Assembly: GCF_020179425.1 (NCBI RefSeq)
Contig: NZ_JAILYM010000004.1
Span: 1-64,000 of the forward strand
Direction of reading: 5' to 3'
Source of the DNA: Novosphingobium percolationis
Lineage (GTDB): Bacteria > Pseudomonadota > Alphaproteobacteria > Sphingomonadales > Sphingomonadaceae
Length of the DNA stretch: 64,000 bases
Part shown: positions 54,298-63,055 of the stretch, one piece after another
Layout: every line of letters starts with the position of its first letter
How positions within the stretch are numbered: the first letter of the stretch is position 1
Program-made: the position numbers and the translations under genes
The notes under the pieces: model-generated
The model's database searches: none
What the model saw: the letters and a program-made list of their open reading frames with translations, nothing else
What the model was told of the DNA's origin: nothing

Positions 54298-55884
54298 ATG
54301 GTCGATGTTGCCGCCAATGCCGCCAGCCTGATGACCCTGCCGGGCACGGTGGCGCCCTCGTCGCAGGCACGAATGCCCATTGGCGATCCGTTTTCCGCCG
54401 CCTTCGCCGCCGCCGTCGTACAGGCCGCCGCAACGCCCGGCGCGGAGCAGGCGTCCTTGCCGACCGGCGATACCGCGCTGACGGATGACGCGGCGCAGCA
54501 GGCGCCGGCTTTGGGCATGACACCCGGCACCGCGCCCCGCATCGCCCTGCCGGTGATTGCCGCACGGCAAGAGCTTGCCGCCGCGCCGGTTGCCGTCTTG
54601 CCGGATGTCCCCGCTGTCACCGATCCCGATGTCGCACTGCTCCCTGTGGCCAAGCCGGATGTCGCCGGGCCGGCGGTGACGTCGCCGTTGCCGCGCGATC
54701 GCATCGGCAAAGGTCGTACCGAGGCGAAGGCCGACGACGAGCGCACCGCACCGCACGAGGACAAGCCTGCTGCGCCGGGTGAGGTCACGCAGCCTTCGGC
54801 CCTTGCGCTCGCCGCGCCGGCCAGCGCCGTTGCGGTTTCGCTTCGTCCTGCAGGGCAGGTCCCCAGCCCCTCGGCACAGTCGCGCGCCACGGCAGACGCC
54901 GCACCGACGGCGGGTGCGAACGTGCGCTTCGTGGCAAGGCCGATCGCCGCGCAAGCCGCAGTAGCCCGCGAGGCGCCGGTCCCGACCGCGATCAACCAGC
55001 CTGTTGCCGCACGCGGCCAGACGGCGGACGCAACCGCCGCCAAAGGCCTCGTTCCTGCCGATCTCGGCCTTACGCTTGAGCCGGGGCCGACGCCGCGCAC
55101 CGTGGCGGCAGCCTCGACGCCGGCCCCGCCGGACGCCACCGCGCAGGCAGAAGCCCCGGTCGCGATGGCGTCGACATCGCCGCCCCCGATCGCTGCCACG
55201 CCCGATGATCGCCCCCAGAGCCCGCGCGCGGCGGCCGCGCCCTTGCAGGACGCGCTTGCCCGCATAACGCCGCCCGAGCGAATGCGCGCGGATCGCGGCA
55301 AATCTGCCTCGGCTGACATCGCGCCGGTCGCGGATGCCGCCCTCGCCGCCGCTCCCGCCGCAGCGCACGCCGCCCAGCCGGTCGATACCGGGCGCGAAGC
55401 CACTGCGGCCAGCCCGCGGCCCGCGCCGCAGCGCGTCGACGTGGCCACGCTGGTCGACACCATCGCCCGCGCGCGCGACGATGCGGCATCGCTCGCGCCG
55501 GTCGCAGTCGCGCTGACCCATGCCGAGTTCGGCAAGGTCTCGCTACGTTTCCGCAACGAGGACGACGGGCTGTCGGTGTCGATGACCAGCGCCGATCCGG
55601 GCTTCGCCCCTGCCGTCGCCGCAGCGGGCCAGGCGCAGGCCGCGCCCGACATGCGCCAGCAGCCGCAACCGCAGCAGGACGCGCCGCGCACCGATGCGCA
55701 GGGTCGTTCGGCCGACGCCCGCTCCGACATGAATGGCGCATCGGGCGGAAACGCATCGGGCCAGGCGGCCACGAACGGCGGCCAGCGCCAGGACGGCGGG
55801 CGCGCCACCTCCACTCCATCGCAACGCGGGAATGCGCGCAGCAGCGGCGAAAGCCCGCAGCCGCGCGACGGCATCTTCGCCTGA
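54298..55884 (+). CDS. fliK: flagellar hook-length control protein FliK
   Basis: The 528-residue protein is mainly Ala/Pro-rich and probably disordered (about 1-410). A small conserved C-terminal domain (about 400-450) contains VAVALTHAEFGKVSLRFRNEDDGLSVSM, the core of FliK that switches export specificity at the FlhB side. The last 80 residues are again low-complexity, with Gln, Ser and Gly. The start was set by the ATG after the sigma-54 site. A 16-bp repeat within its early part (54565-54580) matches the one near flgB. Confidence 0.85.
   Translation: MVDVAANAASLMTLPGTVAPSSQARMPIGDPFSAAFAAAVVQAAATPGAEQASLPTGDTALTDDAAQQAPALGMTPGTAPRIALPVIAARQELAAAPVAVLPDVPAVTDPDVALLPVAKPDVAGPAVTSPLPRDRIGKGRTEAKADDERTAPHEDKPAAPGEVTQPSALALAAPASAVAVSLRPAGQVPSPSAQSRATADAAPTAGANVRFVARPIAAQAAVAREAPVPTAINQPVAARGQTADATAAKGLVPADLGLTLEPGPTPRTVAAASTPAPPDATAQAEAPVAMASTSPPPIAATPDDRPQSPRAAAAPLQDALARITPPERMRADRGKSASADIAPVADAALAAAPAAAHAAQPVDTGREATAASPRPAPQRVDVATLVDTIARARDDAASLAPVAVALTHAEFGKVSLRFRNEDDGLSVSMTSADPGFAPAVAAAGQAQAAPDMRQQPQPQQDAPRTDAQGRSADARSDMNGASGGNASGQAATNGGQRQDGGRATSTPSQRGNARSSGESPQPRDGIFA
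54565..54580 (+). promoter_or_regulatory. 16-bp inverted repeat inside fliK
   Basis: CGGCAAG-AG-CTTGCCG is identical to the repeat upstream of the flgB promoter (35570-35585), and lies about 300 bp after the fliK sigma-54 promoter. Enhancer sites within or after flagellar promoters are known from Caulobacter. In the coding frame it spans the residues ARQELAA. Confidence 0.45.
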
Positions 55885-55915
55885 TCCTGCCCTCTAGACC
55901 TTTCGGGAACCCAGC

Positions 55916-56521
55916 ATGAGCGACAAGAAGGACAAGGACGCCAAGCCCAAGAAGAAGGGCGGCGGCAAGATGGTGATGATCCTCGGCGGCGCCGTGGCGA
56001 TGCTCGCGATCGGCGGCGGCGGGGCTTATGGGCTGGTCGCGGCGGGCGTGATCGGCGGCGGCCACAAGGAAGAAGTCAAGGAAGACAACCGGCCCAAGCT
56101 GATCAAGAAGGGCGAGGAAGACCCCTACGCGCCCAAGGCCAAGGAAGGCGAAGGCGGCGAGGGCGGCGAAGGCAAGGAAATGGAGGGCGAAGGCGGCAGC
56201 GAATACCGCACGCTCTACTACAGCTTCGCCGACGACTTCACCTCGAACCTCAAGGACAGCGACGCGCTGGTCCAGCTCTCGGTCGCCTGCTCCACGCGGC
56301 GCGACTACCGCGTGATGGCGTGGCTCAAGAAGCACGAGCTGGCGATCCGATCGGCCCTGCTCGACGTGCTGGCCGAAACGCCCGAGGCCGACATTCAGAA
56401 CAGCCAGGGCAAGGACCGCCTGCAGAAGCGCATGACCGCCGCGATCAACAAGGTGCTGACCCAGACCGAAGGGTTCGGCGGCATCGATGCGGTCTATTTC
56501 AAGTCCTTCATCGTCCAGTGA
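55916..56521 (+). CDS. fliL: flagellar basal body-associated protein FliL
   Basis: The 201-residue protein has an N-terminal Lys-rich segment, a membrane helix (about 18-45, MVMILGGAVAMLAIGGGGAY) and a periplasmic domain after an acidic, Gly-rich linker (60-98). The domain has LVQLSVACSTRRDYRVMAWLKKHELAIRSALLDVLAETPE, the core of FliL, which rings the stator. The length is slightly above average. Confidence 0.92.
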   Translation: MSDKKDKDAKPKKKGGGKMVMILGGAVAMLAIGGGGAYGLVAAGVIGGGHKEEVKEDNRPKLIKKGEEDPYAPKAKEGEGGEGGEGKEMEGEGGSEYRTLYYSFADDFTSNLKDSDALVQLSVACSTRRDYRVMAWLKKHELAIRSALLDVLAETPEADIQNSQGKDRLQKRMTAAINKVLTQTEGFGGIDAVYFKSFIVQ

Positions 56522-56558
56522 ATTTTTCCAGCATCAGGACCAGCACGATCGTCACGCG

Positions 56559-57455
56559 ATGAAGCCCGAACGTTCCCTTGTCGCCGAACGGCCACTGGCG
56601 CAGCACTGCGCCGAACTGGTCCGTTCCGGCCCCGGCCCGGCGGAGCTGCTGCCTGCCCTTGCCCGTGCGGGCGAGCGCATGGCGCGGGGCTTGCGCGGTG
56701 CGCTGGCGGGCTTGCTCGGCGGCGAACCGCCGATGGTCGAATGCGATGCCCCCGAAGACATGGCGCCTGCCGACCTGGCGGCGACGGTGCCGGGCCTTGC
56801 TGCCTGGAGCCTCTATGGCCTTGCCGGCGGCAGTGGTCGCCTGCTGTCGGCGGTCGATGCCGAAGCCGTGCTGCGGCTGGTCGACCGCGCGTTCGGTGGC
56901 CCCGGCGAAGCGCCCCACCCGTTGCCGCGCGAACTGCCGCTGTCGGCAGAGCTGATGGTGCAGCGCGTGGAAGCCGTGCTGGCCGCACAGTTCGCCGCCG
57001 CAGCAGGGCTGTCGCGCACGAATGCCGTCGCCGCGCTGCGCCGCGACAGCGATTTCGCGCAAGTGCAGCCCTTCGGCGCAGAGACGCGGCTGGCGGTGCT
57101 GACGCTGTCGATTTCCGAAGGGGGCCGCGCGCCGTGGCGGATGCGGCTGGCGCTGCCCTTCCCGATCCTGGCCGACCTGTTCACCGGCGCCGATCGCCCG
57201 GCGGGACGCCCGCGCCACGTCCAGCCGGCCGACCCGCTCGCAGCGCCCTATGCCGACCTTCCGCTGCTCGTCAGCGCGGTGCTGGTCGATGTCGCGCTGC
57301 CGCTCTCGGTGCTGTCCTCGCTCGAAGTCGGCCAGATCCTGTCCGTACCGATCGCGCGCAGCATCCCCTTGCGCGTCGCCGGGCGCACCGTGGCGCATGG
57401 CAGCATCGGCGCGGTCGACGATCGCGTCGCCGTCCAGCTTACCCAGCTTTCCTGA
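56559..57455 (+). CDS. fliM: flagellar motor switch protein FliM, without CheY-binding N terminus
   Basis: The 298-residue protein has the middle domain of FliM, a CheC-like fold, with ADLAATVPGLAAWSLYGLAGGSGRLLSAVDAEAVLRLVDRAFGG, and a C-terminal SpoA domain with LPLSVLSSLEVGQILSVPIARSIPLRVAG. The N-terminal EIDALL-type peptide that binds CheY-P is missing. The ATG directly begins MKPERSLVAERPLAQH, and the upstream frame has no such motif before the fliL stop. The order L-M-N and the position support FliM. Confidence 0.85.
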   Translation: MKPERSLVAERPLAQHCAELVRSGPGPAELLPALARAGERMARGLRGALAGLLGGEPPMVECDAPEDMAPADLAATVPGLAAWSLYGLAGGSGRLLSAVDAEAVLRLVDRAFGGPGEAPHPLPRELPLSAELMVQRVEAVLAAQFAAAAGLSRTNAVAALRRDSDFAQVQPFGAETRLAVLTLSISEGGRAPWRMRLALPFPILADLFTGADRPAGRPRHVQPADPLAAPYADLPLLVSAVLVDVALPLSVLSSLEVGQILSVPIARSIPLRVAGRTVAHGSIGAVDDRVAVQLTQLS

Positions 57456-57468
57456 AGAAGAGGCATAG

Positions 57469-57747
57469 ATGACCTTCCAGACCCGCGGCTTCGATTTCCT
57501 CAAGGACGTCGACGTCCGCCTGACCGTCGAACTCGGCCGCACCGACATGAAGCTCAAGGATGTGCTGGGCCTTGCCGAAGAAAGCGTGGTCATGCTCGAC
57601 CGACTGACCGACGAGCTGCTCGACGTGATGGTCAATGGCAAGCTGATCGCGCGCGGCGAAGTCGTGGCCCAAGGCGACCGCTTCGGGCTGCGCATCGTCG
57701 AGCTGGTCGGCCAGCAGGCTGCCAGCCCGCGCGGGGAAGCCGCCTGA
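57469..57747 (+). CDS. fliN: flagellar motor switch protein FliN
   Basis: The 92-residue protein is a SpoA domain, FLKDVDVRLTVELGRTDMKLKDVLGLAEESVVMLDRLTDELLDVMVNGKLIARGEVV, the classic FliN pattern. It forms the lower C ring with FliM. It overlaps fliO by one base. Confidence 0.95.
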   Translation: MTFQTRGFDFLKDVDVRLTVELGRTDMKLKDVLGLAEESVVMLDRLTDELLDVMVNGKLIARGEVVAQGDRFGLRIVELVGQQAASPRGEAA

Positions 57748-58028
57748 TGCTGTGGTACATCCTCAAGCTGGTGATCCTGCTGCCGCTGATCGGCGGCCTT
57801 GCCTGGGCGAGCCTGAAGTTCGCCAAGCGGATGGAGGGCAAGTTCGGCACGCCTGCGGGCGCGCGGTCGGTCAGGATCGTGGAGACGCAGATGCTTTCGC
57901 CGACGCTGCGCATCGCGGTGCTGGAATTCCACGGGCGCGAGATCCTCGTCTCGGCGGGCAAGAACGGGCTGGTCCCGCTGGCAGAGGCCCCGGCGCGCGA
58001 AAGCGGCGGCGAAGGCGGCGAGGCCTGA
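57747..58028 (+). CDS. fliO: flagellar biosynthetic protein FliO
   Basis: The 93-residue protein has one N-terminal membrane helix (LKLVILLPLIGGLAWASLKF) and a cytosolic FliO domain with VRIVETQMLSPTLRIAVLEFHGREILVSA. FliO helps assemble the FliP-Q-R core. It ends two bases before fliP. Confidence 0.88.
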   Translation: MLWYILKLVILLPLIGGLAWASLKFAKRMEGKFGTPAGARSVRIVETQMLSPTLRIAVLEFHGREILVSAGKNGLVPLAEAPARESGGEGGEA

Positions 58029-58030
58029 CC

Positions 58031-58819
58031 ATGCGCTTCGTCTCGTTTCGCAGCGCACTGGCGCTTGCCGCGCTGCTGCTGCTGCCCGGGCTGGCCCATG
58101 CTGCCGCGGCTGCCCCCGGCTCGACCGCCGCCGCCATTCCGGGCGCGCTCGATCGCGCCTTCGGCCAGATCGCGGGTGCGCAGTCGGGGGGCAGCCTGTC
58201 GCTGTCGCTTCAGCTCCTGCTGATCATGGGGCTGTTGACGATCCTGCCCAGCCTGATCCTGATGATGACCAGCTTCACCCGCATCCTCGTGGTGCTGGGC
58301 ATCCTGCGCCAGGCGCTGGGCCTGCAGCAGTCGCCGCCGAACCAGGTGCTGATCGGGCTGTCGCTGTTCCTGTCGCTGTTCGTGATGGCGCCAACGCTCG
58401 ACAAGGTGAACCAGACCGCGATCAGCCCCTATTCGGCGGGCACAATCAATGCCGAACAGGCCATCGCCAATGCAGGCGGAGAGTTCCACAAGTTCATGAT
58501 CCGCCAGACGCGCGAGCACGATCTGTCGATGTTCGCCGACATGGCGCACGCCCCCAAGTTCGCCAGCAGCGCCGACGTGCCGTTCTCGGTGCTGTTGCCA
58601 GCCTTCGTGACCAGCGAACTGAAGACCGCGTTCCAGATCGGCTTCATGCTGTTCCTGCCCTTCCTCGTGATCGACCTTGTGGTCTCCTCGGTGCTGATGA
58701 GCCTTGGCATGATGATGATGAGCCCGACGATCGTGTCGATGCCGTTCAAGCTGTTGCTGTTCGTGCTGGTGGATGGCTGGGCGCTGCTGATGGGCAGCCT
58801 TGCATCGAGCTTCGGCTGA
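58031..58819 (+). CDS. fliP: flagellar biosynthetic protein FliP
   Basis: The 262-residue protein has a signal peptide (RFVSFRSALALAALLLLPGL), then membrane helices with the FliP block LILMMTSFTRILVVLGILRQALG and FKLLLFVLVDGWALLMGSL at the end. It forms the core of the export channel. The stop overlaps the fliQ ATG by one base. Confidence 0.96.
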   Translation: MRFVSFRSALALAALLLLPGLAHAAAAAPGSTAAAIPGALDRAFGQIAGAQSGGSLSLSLQLLLIMGLLTILPSLILMMTSFTRILVVLGILRQALGLQQSPPNQVLIGLSLFLSLFVMAPTLDKVNQTAISPYSAGTINAEQAIANAGGEFHKFMIRQTREHDLSMFADMAHAPKFASSADVPFSVLLPAFVTSELKTAFQIGFMLFLPFLVIDLVVSSVLMSLGMMMMSPTIVSMPFKLLLFVLVDGWALLMGSLASSFG

Positions 58820-59091
58820 TGGACGACACCGCAACCCTTCTCGGCCTTGCCGACCGGATGCTGTGGGTCGCAGCGCTCGTCGCAGCGCCCGTGCTGCTGG
58901 CCAGCCTTGCCGTCGGTCTTGTCGTCGGCATCATCCAGGCCGCCACCTCGGTCAACGAACAGACGCTGACCTTCGTGCCCAAGCTGGCCATCACCGCGCT
59001 GGTGCTGGTGCTGCTGGGCGGGGCGATGCTCGGCCTTGTCGGAGACTTCCTGAAGGACGTGTTCGCGCAGATCGCGGCGACCGGGCGCTAG
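58819..59091 (+). CDS. fliQ: flagellar biosynthetic protein FliQ
   Basis: The 90-residue protein has two membrane helices with LVAAPVLLASLAVGLVVGIIQAATSVNEQTLTFVPKLAITAL, the FliQ signature. It forms part of the FliPQR export channel. Confidence 0.95.
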   Translation: MDDTATLLGLADRMLWVAALVAAPVLLASLAVGLVVGIIQAATSVNEQTLTFVPKLAITALVLVLLGGAMLGLVGDFLKDVFAQIAATGR

Positions 59092-59099
59092 AGGCGGCG

Positions 59100-59882
59100 A
59101 TGATCGCGCTCAACTTCGGCTTCGGTGCGCTGGAAGGCGAATTCTGGCGGCTGGTCTTCGTGATGACGCGCATCGCCGCCGCACTGTTCGCCGCGCCGCT
59201 GTTCGGCGCAACCACCGTGCCGCCGCAGGTGCGCGTGATGGCCAGCGGGGCCGTCGCCGTGCTGGTCTGCAACTGGACGAGCGTGGCCGCGCCGCCCAAC
59301 CTGCTGTCGCTGGTGGGGATGCTGGCCGTCGCGCAGGAAGCGCTGATCGGCCTTGCCATGGGCTTCGTGCTGCAACTGTCGTTCGCCGCGCCGATCATCG
59401 CGGCCGAACTGATCGGCGGCGGCATGGGTTTGTCGATCGCGACCACCGCCGATCCGGTCAGCGGCGCACATTCGCCCGCGCTGGGGCAGTATTTCTCGGT
59501 CGTGCTGACCGTGCTGTTCCTCGGCCTTGGCGCGCATCTCAACTGGTTTTCGCTGCTGGTCGAGAGCTATCGTGCGTTCCCGCCGGGCTCCGCGTGGTTT
59601 TCGGGCGGGCGCATGGCGCTCGTCGCCGGGTTCGCCACGCAGATGTTCAGCACCGCGCTGCTGATCGCGCTGCCGGTGACGCTGCTTCTTCTGCTGGTGC
59701 AGGTGATGGCAGGGATCATCAGCCGCTCTGCCCCCAGCCTCAACCTGTTCTCGCTCGGCCTTCCGGCGAGCGTGCTGGCGGGCCTGCTCGCGCTGATCGC
59801 CTCGGCCCCGCTGCTGACCGACCGCCTGAGCGACCTTGCCCAGACCGCCGTCGCCCAGAGCGGCGCGCTGCTGGAGAAATAG
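59100..59882 (+). CDS. fliR: flagellar biosynthetic protein FliR
   Basis: The 260-residue protein has several membrane helices, with MTRIAAALFAAPLFGATTVPPQVRVMASGAVAVLV and NLFSLGLPASVLAGLLALIASAPLL. The order P-Q-R-flhB and the length support FliR. The start is the ATG eight bases after the fliQ stop. Confidence 0.95.
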   Translation: MIALNFGFGALEGEFWRLVFVMTRIAAALFAAPLFGATTVPPQVRVMASGAVAVLVCNWTSVAAPPNLLSLVGMLAVAQEALIGLAMGFVLQLSFAAPIIAAELIGGGMGLSIATTADPVSGAHSPALGQYFSVVLTVLFLGLGAHLNWFSLLVESYRAFPPGSAWFSGGRMALVAGFATQMFSTALLIALPVTLLLLLVQVMAGIISRSAPSLNLFSLGLPASVLAGLLALIASAPLLTDRLSDLAQTAVAQSGALLEK

Positions 59883-59885
59883 GCC

Positions 59886-61043
59886 ATGGCCGAAAGCGCG
59901 GGCGAAAAGACCTTTGCCCCAACCCCCAAGCGCAAGGAGGACGCCGCCAAAAATGGCGACGTCCTGCGCTCGCGCGAACTGACCACCGCCGTTTCGATTC
60001 TCGTGGGCGCGGTGTGGCTGCGGATGGCGGGACCCTGGATGCTGACCTCGCTGGGAGAGACCGCGCGGCGCGGCCTCGTGTGGGATCGCGCCAGTCTCGA
60101 TGCCTACAACCCCGGCGCGTTGATCGTGCAGGCGCTGGAAGCGGTACTGCCGCCGCTGTTCGTGCTTGGCGGGCTGGTGCTGGCCGCGTCGCTGGCGGCG
60201 CAGCTCGGCCCCGGTGGCGAAGGGCGCTGGGTCGCGGCCAACCTTGCGCCCAAAGGTTCCCGGCTCAACCCGATGAACGGGTTCAAGCGCATGATCGGCC
60301 CACAGGGCTGGGTCGAGATCGGCAAGGGCCTTGCCAAGCTGGCGCTGCTCGGTGCGATCGCGTTTGCCTGGCTGCGCGGGCGGTTGCACGCGATGCTCGG
60401 CCTTGGCGGCGGCGAAGTGGTGGGGCAGCTGACGTATGCCTGGGACACGCTGCTGGCGCTGCTGTTCGCGCTGGGCGGCGGGCTGACGGTGATCGCGCTG
60501 ATCGATTTCCCGATCCAGTGGGTACGCCGCTTCCTGCGCCTGCGGATGAGCCTTCAGGAAATCAAGGACGAGCACAAGGAAAGCGAAGGCAGCCCCGAAA
60601 AGAAGGCCGCGCAACGCCAGCGCCAGCGCGAGATCGCGATGGGCGGGATGCAGCGCGCGATGCGCGAGGCGCAATTCGTGATCACCAACCCGACGCACTT
60701 CTCGGTGGCGATGGTCTATGACCCCGCGCGCGCCTCGGCCCCGATCGTGCTGGCCAAGGGGCGCGGCGAAAAGGCGCTGGCGATGCGCGAGCTGGCGGCA
60801 GAGCTGCGCGTGCCGACGCTGGAATTTCCTGCGCTCGCCCGCTCGGTCTATTTCACCACGCGCGAGAACCAGACGATCCGCGAGGAACTGTACGCTGCGG
60901 TGGCTTCGGTGCTCGCTTTCGTGCTGTCGCTGAAGCGCGGCGAAAGCCCCCCCGCTCCGCGCGTCGACGTGCCGGTGGAAGTTCGCTTCGACGCCGAGGG
61001 GCGGCCCGAAATTCGCGGGGTGAAACCCGTCGAGGACGCTTAA
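59886..61043 (+). CDS. flhB: flagellar type III export switch protein FlhB
   Basis: The 385-residue protein has four membrane helices and a cytosolic domain with the self-cleavage site NPTH at 268-271 (VITNPTHFSVAM). Autocleavage, together with FliK, switches the export from hook to filament proteins. The N terminus, EKTFAPTPKRKEDAAKNGDVLRSREL, is typical. It begins three bases after fliR. Confidence 0.96.
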   Translation: MAESAGEKTFAPTPKRKEDAAKNGDVLRSRELTTAVSILVGAVWLRMAGPWMLTSLGETARRGLVWDRASLDAYNPGALIVQALEAVLPPLFVLGGLVLAASLAAQLGPGGEGRWVAANLAPKGSRLNPMNGFKRMIGPQGWVEIGKGLAKLALLGAIAFAWLRGRLHAMLGLGGGEVVGQLTYAWDTLLALLFALGGGLTVIALIDFPIQWVRRFLRLRMSLQEIKDEHKESEGSPEKKAAQRQRQREIAMGGMQRAMREAQFVITNPTHFSVAMVYDPARASAPIVLAKGRGEKALAMRELAAELRVPTLEFPALARSVYFTTRENQTIREELYAAVASVLAFVLSLKRGESPPAPRVDVPVEVRFDAEGRPEIRGVKPVEDA

Positions 61044-61073
61044 CATGCCCTCGCGCGCGCCGTTCTTGTCCGT

Positions 61074-62513
61074 ATGACCACGACTTCAGCCACTTCGTCG
61101 ACGTCTGCCACCGCGCAACTGGTCTCCACCCTGGGCGCAGGCAGCGGTATCGATACCGCCAGCCTCGCCGAACAGCTGGCCGCCGCGCAATTCGCGTCGC
61201 GGATCGACCAGATCGCCGCTCGCAACGACAAGCTGACGACGCAGATCTCCGCAGCCTCCACGCTCAAGGGCATGGTCACCACGCTCGCCTCCTCGTTCGG
61301 CGACCGGGTGCGTACCGGCGATCTTTCGAGCAGCCCGCTGATCGCCAACAGCGCGGTCGCCACGGTCAGCAAGGGCTCGCTGACCGGCAGCGGCACGGCC
61401 ACGCTCGAAGTCACCGCCCTGGCGCGCGGCGCCACGCTGGTCTCGCCCGGCTTTCCCGCTGGCGCCAGCGCCACCCCCGGTTCGGGCACGCTGACGATCC
61501 GCTTCGGCACGATCTCGGGCAGCGCGCTCGTGCCCGACGCCGCGCGCGCGCCAGTCGACGTGACGATCGTGCAAGGGGCCACGCTGACCGACATTGCCAA
61601 CGCGATCAACGCGAAGGGCGCGGGCGTCACCGCCTATGTCGCCACTGGCACCAGCGGCGCGCAACTGGTGCTCAAGGGCGCGGATGGCGCGGCCAATGCC
61701 TTTCAGATCGAAACCACCGAGGATCCTGCCGACCCGGGCCTTGCCGCACTCGGCTGGACGCCCGCCGCGGGCACCGCCCGGCTCAAGGTTCCGGCCAGCG
61801 ATGCGGCCTATGTCCTTGATGGCGTGGCCAGCACGTCTGCCAGCAACACCATCACCGACGCGGCTCCCGGCCTGTCGCTCAAATTGACCGCCACCAACAT
61901 CGGCGCGCCCACCACGATCACCTTCAGCGATCCGTCGAGCGCGATCCAGACCGCGATGGACGATCTCGTCGCGGCGCTCAACGAGATGGTGTCGGAGCTG
62001 AACACCGATACCAACCCCACGTCGGGGACGCTCAATGCCAATGCCGGCGCGCGCACGCTACGGCGCTCGCTGACCACGCTGGCGCTGGCGACGGTCATGC
62101 CGAACGCGGCCGGTGGCGAGCCCACCACGCTGTCCGACCTGGGCCTCAAGACCAACCGCGATGGCAGCTTCGCGCTGGATTCGACGCGCCTTGCGGCCAC
62201 GCTGAAAAGCAGCCCGACCGGCGCGGCGAAGATGTTCACCAACGGCCTCTACGGCGTCTTTGCCACGCTCGACAAACTCGCGCGGACCACCACCGCCGAC
62301 AACGCCAGTTCGCTGGGCGGCTCGATCACCACCATGACCGCGCTGAAACAGAAGCTGGTCACGCAGAAGAGCGACTTCGAAACCAAGCAGGAAGCGCTGC
62401 GCCAGAAGCTGGTCACGCAGTACGCGGGCCTCGATTCGCGCCTGTCGGGCTCGAAGTCCACGCTGTCGTTCCTGCAGGCGCAGGTCGCCGCCTGGAACGC
62501 GAAGTCGAACTGA
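61074..62513 (+). CDS. fliD: flagellar filament capping protein FliD
   Basis: The 479-residue protein has the FliD N-terminal block GAGSGIDTASLAEQLAAAQF and a C-terminal coiled helix (TALKQKLVTQKSDFETKQEALRQKLVTQYAGLDSRLSGSKSTLSFLQAQV), with ladle-like domains between. It caps the growing filament. It lies 30 bp after flhB and before fliS, as usual. Confidence 0.93.
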   Translation: MTTTSATSSTSATAQLVSTLGAGSGIDTASLAEQLAAAQFASRIDQIAARNDKLTTQISAASTLKGMVTTLASSFGDRVRTGDLSSSPLIANSAVATVSKGSLTGSGTATLEVTALARGATLVSPGFPAGASATPGSGTLTIRFGTISGSALVPDAARAPVDVTIVQGATLTDIANAINAKGAGVTAYVATGTSGAQLVLKGADGAANAFQIETTEDPADPGLAALGWTPAAGTARLKVPASDAAYVLDGVASTSASNTITDAAPGLSLKLTATNIGAPTTITFSDPSSAIQTAMDDLVAALNEMVSELNTDTNPTSGTLNANAGARTLRRSLTTLALATVMPNAAGGEPTTLSDLGLKTNRDGSFALDSTRLAATLKSSPTGAAKMFTNGLYGVFATLDKLARTTTADNASSLGGSITTMTALKQKLVTQKSDFETKQEALRQKLVTQYAGLDSRLSGSKSTLSFLQAQVAAWNAKSN

Positions 62514-62526
62514 GGAGGGCGAAGCC

Positions 62527-62904
62527 ATGCTGCTGCACCGCGATCCCGGCGAAGCGTATCGCCGCGTCGACTTCGACGCGCGGGTCAAGGGCGCGGATTC
62601 GCGACAGCTTGTCGACTTGTGCCTCGAACAGCTGACCGGCTCGCTGGGCCGCGCGATCTATGCCGAAGCGCGCGGCGACAATGCCGCCAAGAGCGCCGCG
62701 ATCACCCGGGCGACCGCTGCGCTGACGGCGCTGCAGATGGGCGTCGATCCTGCCAACCCCACCGGGCAGGCGCTGATCCACCTCTACCAGACCGCGCGCA
62801 AGAGCGTGCTCGACAGCGCCGTGCGCTTCGATGCGGCGACGCTGTCCACGATCCGCGCCGACTTCATCGAAATCCGCGCTGCGATGCTTGGCCAGGCCGG
62901 CTGA
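62527..62904 (+). CDS. fliS: flagellin export chaperone FliS
   Basis: The 125-residue helical protein contains DSRQLVDLCLEQLTGSLGRAIYAEARGDNAAKSAAITRATAALTALQMGVDP, the FliS core that binds the flagellin C terminus. It is the last gene of the fli operon. A strong minus-strand terminator lies after it, between fliS and the convergent cheB. Confidence 0.9.
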   Translation: MLLHRDPGEAYRRVDFDARVKGADSRQLVDLCLEQLTGSLGRAIYAEARGDNAAKSAAITRATAALTALQMGVDPANPTGQALIHLYQTARKSVLDSAVRFDAATLSTIRADFIEIRAAMLGQAG

Positions 62905-62932
62905 CGCCGCCGCCCTTCCCCCGCCCCCGGAC

Positions 62933-62972
62933 AAAAAATGTCCGGAACCGCAAGAAAATGCGGTTCCGGACA
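62933..62972 (-). terminator. rho-independent terminator of the cheB transcript
   Basis: A perfect 14-bp stem (62939-62952 with 62959-62972, loop AGAAAA) is followed on the minus strand by six T residues (62938-62933). It shares bases 62939-62945 with an alternative 7-bp hairpin CCGGACA/TGTCCGG (62927-62933, 62939-62945), so the two stems exclude each other. Confidence 0.88.
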
Positions 62973-63055
62973 GATGGAACGACGCTCAGCAAGGGGGGCT
63001 GGAGATCGTCGTCCGGGGTATTCCTTTGCTTGCGACCCGTAAGGGCTTGTGGTCT

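Noticed and set aside
53631..55874. Open frame of over 700 codons on the minus strand opposite fliI, fliJ and fliK
   Set aside because: Low-complexity Ala/Ser/Arg/Gly reading through. fliK on the plus strand has a promoter, a start and a conserved C-terminal domain.
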